The notes beneath the pieces were generated by a model. The model was not told the DNA's origin. It searched no databases and was given only the letters and a program-made list of their open reading frames with translations. Positions 57,277 to 64,000 of a stretch of 64,000 bases of DNA are shown piece after piece. Source of the DNA: Sambucus nigra (Eukaryota > Streptophyta > Magnoliopsida > Dipsacales > Adoxaceae); contig OX422214.1 of the NCBI GenBank assembly GCA_949130495.1, positions 7,362,046 through 7,426,045 of the forward strand, given 5' to 3'. The translations under genes and the position numbers were made by a program. Positions within the stretch are counted from its first letter, which is position 1; each line of letters opens with the position of its first letter.

Positions 57277-58802
57277 TGATACGACGTAAATATTGCGTAT
57301 TTCATCCCTCGAACCTACGCATTTTAGCCCCTTCGGGTACCTTATTCCTTATATTGATGCTCGTTAACCAGACAACCTCGGATTTCTATGTAAACATATT
57401 TTGCAGGGGTTAATTGAGCTTTTATAGGTATTTGGATGCTAGTGTGAAGTTCAGACGCATTTCGTTCGATTTCCGTACGCGATTGCACTTTCAAGGGCAA
57501 TTTAGTCAATTCACATTTTGGGCACCTGGCCCATCATCTTCACGGAAGTTGTAGCCATCCTCGAAGCTTCGTGTGGCCATAAACGGTGCTCGATTTCGAT
57601 TTAAAACGAAGAAGTTACAGAGATTTCAGCGGACAGGAAATGCAAACAAGCCAAAATAGCAAGCAGCTTGGCTGATACCTACTTGATCAATCGATCGATC
57701 CTTCATTTTTCAGCCATCGTGGGGAGATAGTGGGCTATGATTTTTAGCATCGATCGATCGACGGTTTGGGTCTATCGATCGATCCCTTATTTTTAGGAGA
57801 TATTTTTCTTTTCTTTTTTTTTCTTTCTTCTTTTCTTTTCTAATTCAATTCTCACTTACTATATAAATCTTTTTTGTTGTAAATATAAAAAATTAAGGTT
57901 TAGAATAGATTTTAGGTTAGAATAGCTTAGGGTTTGAGGGTTTTGGAGAGTTCTTCTTTGATTCTTCTTGGTTTGACACCCAGTTGGGTTGTAAGTTGCA
58001 CTATTCATCATCCTCTCCTTCTAATATAGTTGTTTTCCATTAATTCTTGCTTTCATAATTAGATTTACATGCTTTCATAATTAGATTCACATGCTTTCTT
58101 TACTTGCTTTCTAGTGTAGATTTATTGCGTTTATTTACCGCTTTCTTTATCGCGTTTTTACCATGCTTTCTAGGTAAATTAGTCTAGGTTGTGTTTGAAT
58201 GGAACTCACTTGAGTTGATGCGTTACTTTGCTTTGGTGATGGCATTTACGGGTATATTTCGGGTGCGTTGTCCTAGTTATTGCGCCTAGGAGTTTTGACG
58301 GGGCATATCATGTATGTCCCATGCTTACGACCTTTCGTGCGTAATTTTCGGGATATTTGTTGACGCAAAAATCTTATTAGGCTTTTATGCGGATTTAGGG
58401 GAGTCACAACCCTTGATTCAATTAATTGTCAAAACGAGACGCATTCGTAATCACTCGTCGACCCATGTATCCATTTTATACAAATTAACTCAGGTGAGCG
58501 ATATTCGACGCAACCTATAGTTTTTACCACTTTGTTAATCTAGTTTCAATACGCTTGCCTATATTAATCATTTCCCTTTTACGAATCTTTTCCTTTTAGT
58601 TTGTAATTCTACTTTTTACACTTTTATTGAAAAGTATTAAATCATATAAATTCTAGCAACTCGTCTCAGTGGCTATTTTCGATGCCCGACCTACCACTAG
58701 ACTTGCCCCGCAAGTGTAGCCGTGATTTAGGTTTTTGTATTGAGGAAGTGAACGAAAAACAACGACCAGCGTTTGACACGCGCTACTTTTCACCCTCGAT
58801 CA
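57277..58802 (+). repeat. Element D second LTR, shared with a tandem partial copy
   Basis: 1526 bp. It ends CCCTCGATCA and is followed directly by a second primer-site sequence, so it acts as 3' LTR of D and as 5' LTR of the partial copy. Confidence 0.9.
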
Positions 58803-59210
58803 AAATGCCACCATTGTCAGGGATTTCATTGCATGTGCTCGCCCCCTCCCACATTTTAAGGTTTCAATTCTATGAGGTGCATTCTATAATGTTAATGATT
58901 TGGACTTTTGTTTGAATTAATTCACTTTGCTAATAATGTGTATGAAATTTTGTTCGCTATTGTTGGGCTTGTCGCATGTTGGTTTGGGGATATTTTTAGG
59001 AAACCATGTGATGTTTGTGGGTGTCATCCCTATAAACCCTCACGAAATGACACTCGTCCACTAGGGTGACCTAGGGGTTTAACGGCTTATTGTATACGCT
59101 AAATGCAATCGAATCGCCCACGAAAGTGGCCTTTTGCTTTTATACCATACTTTTGTACTATCTCCTGCTTTTGCTTTTTGTTTTCTTGTACTATCTCCTG
59201 CTTTTGGTTT
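58803..59210 (+). mobile_element. Tandem partial copy of element D interior
   Basis: TGCCACCATTGTCAGGGA (58806-58823) is the Asp primer site with mostly CG-to-CA/TG-type changes. It is followed at once by DNA matching 56865-57200, so most of the interior, including the reading frame, is deleted. Similarity stops near 59210, before any polypurine tract or third LTR. Confidence 0.8.
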
Positions 59211-59239
59211 TATTGGTGGCTTGAACGACACCATTGGTT

Positions 59240-61880
59240 TAGGGTCGGTAGGGAGAAGATTTATGTCTCTGAATCCTGTATTCGTCGGCTAAGTCTGTGA
59301 CCTCGGCTTTGAAATGGAGCACATTATTTGACACTAACTCATGGGGAATTTCGTATCAACATATGATGTTCTTTCTGATAAACGTGTCCACTCTTGGCAT
59401 TCAACATGGCATATGACTTGACTTCGACCCATTTGGTTATGTAATTAATACGAACCGGGATGAATTCATGATCGTTTGAAGCTTCAAGAGTAACCTTACC
59501 TACGATGCCAATGCCCCAGGTGGATAAGGGTCAAGGATAGGTCATATTATATATTTCTCACGGAGGCAGGAGTTAGAGATTGGTAAACTTTTAGAAATTG
59601 AGGCATCTTCGAAAATAGGACGTGTAATATTGAACAATGGTGATTCAATGGTATGCTTGACAGATGATTTTTTTTGCAAGCATGTGATCATTCATGTGGT
59701 TCCCTCATATCCCATTGTGGATATTTTGTATTATTTCTTCAATATTAGCCCCTGTTATGCAGTGCAAATGGGTTCCATTGAAGTTTGTCTTGAATAGCTC
59801 TTTATCGCTGATGATATATTAGGTAACCAGTTTGCGAAGGGTCGTACAGTATTTCTTATCAGCGTCTTGGGGATACCCACCATGTTTGAGGAAGTGACAA
59901 ATGTCATAGTACCATAACTCGGCGATATCATAATCTTCCATGGTAGCGAGTTGAATGCGGTAGCAATGGGTAGGCTTAGATTATTTTTGTACTAAAAAAA
60001 TAGCCATTGTTATTCCTTTAGGCATGTCAACCATGGAGGCCAGGGTAGGAAGGGTGTTAACTAGGTTGCTCTTTGCACGAGATATGTTGTGCCAGTTCTT
60101 CTACGTGGGCATAGAAAGGTAGGAGTTTCTTGTCTTTGACTTTCCATTTTCTGAGGATGTGGGTGACGATAACGACAGAGTCTCTATAGATGTCTAGGTT
60201 TTGGATCCCTTTCTTAAGGGAGATATTGAGGCCTACAGTCCATGCCTCATACTCAGTCATGTTGTTGGTGTAAGGGAAGTCTAGTTTGATGGTAATGGGG
60301 GTGTGAGAGTTATCAAGGGTGATTAGGAATATCCTAATACCATATCCTTTATTGTTGGCATCTCCATGAAAAAATATCTTCCATCTAAGGTCCTCTTGAG
60401 AGGTGTCGAGAATATCTTCGTCCAGGAGTTCAAAGACCTAAACATCGGCTTCTTCCACTGGGTAATCAGCAAGGTATTTGGAGATGGCTCTCCCTTTCAT
60501 AGCTTTATGCGTGACATACACAATATCAAATTCATCTATAAACATCAACCAAAAGGTTATAGGGCTAGACATAGTGGGATTTTCTAGAAAGTACTTGATG
60601 GGATCCATACGGGATACTAGTCTGATGGGGAAGGCAAGCATGTAGTGTTGTAACTTTTGCAGGACCCAGATCAGGATGACACATACTTTCTCTAAAGTAG
60701 TGTAGTTGACTTCGTACCTAGGGGATTTATGAATGGCATAATAAATGCCTCTTTACTTACACAATTTTTTTATGTATTAGGCTAGAAAATCCCCTATTGC
60801 AGTATTTGTGATGGTCAAGTATATGAGAAGAGGAGAAATGGTTGCGGAGGGATAACCACTGTACGTCGGGTAAGGTATCACTTGATTCGATCAAAGGCTT
60901 CTTGGCAGGCCTCACTTAAGACATTAGTTTAATACTTTCGGAGAAGTTTGAAAATGGGTTAATAGATAGAAGTCAGCTTGCTGATGAAGTGACTGATGTA
61001 CTGTAGTTTACCTAGGAATCCTCGTACTTCCTTCTCCATTCGTAGTGGTGGCATCTCAAGTATGACTTTCAGCTTGGTGGGGTCTACTTAGATTTACTTT
61101 TCACTAACCATGAATTCCAAGAGCTTTCCTTTCGTGATGCCGAAAAAACATTTATGTGGATTAACCGCATATGGTATTTCCATAATCACTTGAAGAACTT
61201 TTAAAGGACATGAATATCGTTTACATAAACCTTGACCTCTTTGTGAATAAGGTCGTGCAAGATAATTGTGGCAGCCCTTTGGTATGTAACCTTGGCATTC
61301 TTTACTCTGAAAACCCTGACAGTGTAGCAAAAGGTTCCCCATGGGGTGATGAGGGAGGTTTTCTCGTAATGGTCACGGTGCATCTTGATCTAGTAGATCC
61401 ATCGACAAATCACTTGAGGGCATGGCTAGTTGTGTTGTCCACAATCATGTCAATGTTGGGAAATGGGTAATCATTTTTTGGGGATGCTTTATTCAAATCT
61501 CAGTAATCGATGCACATGCGGACCTTTCCTCCAAATTTTGACATGGGGATGATATTGGCAAGATATATAGGATATTCGACCACGCGAATGAAACCTATGT
61601 TCAATTTCTTGACAACTTCCAATTTCACATTTAGAGACCATTCGGTGATGATCTTCCTTAGCTTTTGTTTGACCGACTTGCATTTTGGGAATGTTGGGAT
61701 ATCGTACTGAGTAATTTTCGGGTCAATGTCAGGCATGTCATCAAAGGACCATGCAAAGATGTCCACAAATTCTTTCAGAAGTTCATCAAATTGCGTCAGC
61801 TCATGTTCATCAACGGTGGACCCTATGATAGAGTTAGCTATTGCGTATATTTTTCGTTGTTGAAAAGCTCCTCTAATCAA
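59240..61880 (-). pseudogene. Tat-type Ty3 pol relic with extra RNase H
   Basis: Reverse-strand pieces in pol order. The RT start (FVDIFAWSFDDMPDIDP, KQKLRKIITEWSLNVK, GKVRMCIDY) is at 61880-61500. The RT core (EKTSLITPWGTFCYTV ... YVNDIHVL) is at 61383-61201. An RNase H end (LVSRMDPIKYFLENP ... YLADYPVEEADV) is at 60640-60438. A second RNase H of the aRNH kind (EYEAWTVGLNISLKKGIQNL) is at 60260-60057. Integrase pieces (WYYDICHFLKHGGYP about 59900, TKWVEVKSYAMLNA about 59410) follow. A second RNase H between RNase H and integrase marks the Tat lineage. The catalytic YVDD reads YVND, and stops and frame changes are frequent. It is dead, and it lies against the broken end of the element D tandem copy. 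Confidence 0.9.
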
Positions 61881-64000
61881 AACCTTTCATACCTACAAAA
61901 ATATAACAATACTAAAGTGTAGAGGTAAGTAAGGGAATCAATCCAAATCTAAGGATGAAACATACAAGAGAGGCATGCAATTCATTTGTTTATTATTCTC
62001 TTTTTTTATTTTTCAGTTTTTATAGTTTTTTTAGCCTTTTCAAATATTAAAACAATTTTGAGAAGATCTGAATTTAAACTAAATCAAAGATGTAAATAAA
62101 ATTAAGTGAAGATACTAATTAAATATAACTCAATAAAAATCTAAAATATGAGATGGGTGAGGTAATAAAAGTGAGGACTAACAAGGGATAGGATGACACC
62201 ATATATTCTAGTTAATAAAAATTAATTAATTCATTAAAATTAATTATCCCAAGTTAGTATCAAAATCACAAATCAACTCTCATTGCAAATGTAATTTTGA
62301 CAATAACATTTTAAAAAATTAAATTTAACACTCCTACAACTCTTGAAATGTAGATCCAAACATAATCTAACAAATCACCCGCTAGGATCGATTTATTAAA
62401 CGAGTTCAGATCATAAAAGTAAGCCTAGAGTTGAAATTAAAGGAATAATACCGCACTTGAGAAACCCCTATCTCTAGTTCGAATCTAAAATGAGAATTAT
62501 AACTAGAATTTCAATTTTCTCTCAAAAATCATTTACCCTCTCTCGAGGCATAAATTAAAATGTAAGAGTGCAAAATTAATCATCAAAGGGACATTAATTT
62601 AAATTAAGTAATTAAATTAGGATTAACATCAAATAATGGGTCACCCCACCCCTTAAAAGGGATTTTAGCCTAACATGATGTTAAACATGATGAACAAATA
62701 ATCAAAGGAATATAAAATAAAAGAATAGAGAAAGAGAACAAATCTTCAACAAGTCTCCTTGAAATTGGCAATTTGAACTCTATCTTCTTCAATACGAATC
62801 AAATCACTCATAATTAAATCTCACCAATTCTCTAAAAAAAACTATTTACAAAATATTTTTTCCCTAATTTATTTTCTAATCTAAACTCTCTCTCTTCTTC
62901 TCCAAGTCTCTTCTAGAACCTTCAAATGAGCTTGTGGGTCTTCATTAATAGTGTGGCACATGGTGCTAGGGGTAAATTGGGTAGGTTAATGGTGTAAGAG
63001 GGTGTGTGAGATATCGGGTGAGGGTTAATTTAGGAATTAAATAGGGTGCATGTGGGTGATGTGGTAGTTAGGATGAGTTGGGGGTAAAATGGGTATTAGG
63101 GTTATGTGGGATTTAACACACGTGGGTTTATTTTGTTGGTCTTTGGCTTGAGAAGGAATTGGGTCAAGGTTGGTTCGGATATGGGCAGTGAAGGTCGCGG
63201 GTTTGCTAGTTGGACGAACTGGGGTGCGAGTTGGAAGGTTTTGGTTGGGAGTTCGGGTAATGGGAGTTCGTTTTTCGGCCTTGGGTCACGATGTTGAACT
63301 CGGGTCATGGTGGTGGGTCCTGTGGGTTTCTGGGTTAGCATCGCGGGTTCGCGGGTTGAGGAGTTTAACAATAGTGGGAGTCGCCGGAGGGTGTTGTCGG
63401 GTATTGGGTCGCGACAGGGGGTTAGGCAATTAAGGGGTCAAGGCCTGGGTTGCTACCCGAGTTGTGTCGCCGGCGGGTTGGACTTGCACGGAGTTGGGAG
63501 TACGACCATAAATGGCCGGAATTTGGAGGTCGGCAGGCTCCGGGTTTGAGAGTTTGTAGGTGGATGATAAGGTTGGTGGGTTAAGGTTTGGACAATGGCA
63601 GTCTTTGGTTATGGTGGTGTAGGTGAGAGAGTGAACTGAGGTTGAAGATGATGGTGGGGTTGATAGGGTGTGTGTGAGGTGTATGGTAATTAGTGTGTGT
63701 GTTTGTTTTGTTTGGGTGTATGGGGAAATATGGGATAATGTGTGTGTGTATTAGTTTGTACCCAACTAGAAAAATAAAAATAAGAAAATAATAAATAATA
63801 AAAATAAACCTAATAAAAACAAGTAAAACAAAAATAAAAATTAAACTAAATTAAAAAGAAAAATCTAGTAAACTACTAAAGAGTAATCCTAAAAATAAAA
63901 AGAAATAAAACTAAAAAAATAAAATCCGAAATAAAAAAATATAAAAGTCAAAAAATAAAAATAAAAATCTATTAAAGCTAAAAATGTAATCCTAATATAA
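61881..64000. other. Unassigned AT-rich DNA with a G-skewed block
   Basis: No recognisable gene. 61960-62900 is AT-rich with a CT-rich patch (CTCTCTCTTCTTCTCC, 62887-62902). 63100-63600 is strongly G-skewed on this strand, with many GGGTTCGGGT-like words. 63768-64000 is almost pure A/T with AATAAAAATAAA words. It could be the untranslated leader or LTR of the Tat-type element, whose pol lies to the left on the reverse strand. Confidence 0.4.

Larger units (their letters stand above)
52338..58802 (+). mobile_element. Pol-less LTR element D, related to element C
   Basis: LTRs are at 52338-53876 (about 1539 bp) and 57277-58802 (1526 bp). The 3' copy starts TGATACGACG; the 5' copy start is mutated to TAATACGATG. 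An Asp-tRNA primer site follows at 53880-53897 with one base changed. The interior carries a relative of the element C reading frame, the same paired purine motifs (55422-55438 and 57262-57276) and the same purine tract (about 56250-56345). No pol. The LTRs are more diverged from each other than those of C, so D is older. A target duplication cannot be confirmed because a tandem partial copy follows. Confidence 0.9.

Noticed and set aside
59240..61880. Possible endogenous pararetrovirus
   Set aside because: Domain order is RT, RNase H, second RNase H, integrase. Integrase and aRNH place it in Tat retrotransposons, and no movement or coat protein region is seen.
63102..63549. Overlapping open frames in the G-skewed block
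   Set aside because: Long frames on both strands result from the G-rich, stop-poor composition. No domain, no plausible start or splice context.

Overview
The window is plant nuclear DNA, almost certainly from an angiosperm with a repeat-rich genome. It is AT-rich and holds intron-bearing, decayed plant genes: a plant mobile domain gene, a cysteine-rich receptor-like kinase fragment and a hAT transposase. It also holds LTR retrotransposons of the usual plant lineages (Tekay-type chromovirus, Tat-type and Athila/Tat-like Ty3, Sirevirus-like Ty1), AT and CA microsatellites and minisatellites. The species cannot be named from the sequence. I see no intact host gene, rRNA, tRNA gene or CRISPR array.

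Layout. 1-531 is the end of a Ty3 LTR. 540-1790 is a broken, intron-bearing gypsy-type transposon gene. 1941-2306 is a 61-bp tandem repeat. 2845-3261 is a reverse-strand gag scrap. 3340-3800 is a Tat-like LTR promoter. 3790-6130 is a dead hAT transposase. 7836-8235 is a foldback element between microsatellites. 8939-12294 is a divergent pair of TATA promoters separated by two blocks of degenerate tandem repeats; the right-hand promoter leads into a dead plant-mobile-domain gene (12394-14400).

From about 15355 I read a long chromovirus LTR that later insertions have split. First comes a segment with a Helitron-like end (from 17036), itself holding a tandem pair of Tekay chromoviruses (18695-32618, reverse strand: LTR, gag-pol, LTR, partial pol) and a receptor-kinase fragment (34151-35045). 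Next is a gag-only Ty1/copia element (38512-51579, target duplication GTGAA), whose 5' LTR is split by a pol-less Athila/Tat-like element (38803-45370, target duplication ATAAG, twin 1576-bp LTRs). Last is a related pol-less element (52338-58802) followed by a tandem partial copy (to about 59210). The window closes with a reverse-strand Tat-type pol relic carrying an extra RNase H (59240-61880) and unassigned AT-rich DNA.

The two most interesting signals are these. (1) At least seven unrelated or diverged repeat families carry clusters of perfect or near-perfect palindromes, nearly all with a TCGA core but with family-specific flanks (GGTCGACC, GATCGATC, AATCGATT, GTTCGAAC, CCGATCGG). In most families they lie just upstream of a TATA box. 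Two homologous LTR families carry different palindromes in the same position. (2) The two pol-less elements share an uncharacterised acidic reading frame of exactly 372 codons in both copies, despite strong divergence of the surrounding DNA. No autonomous copy of either element is present; the enzymes for them, and for the gag-only copia, would have to come from elsewhere.
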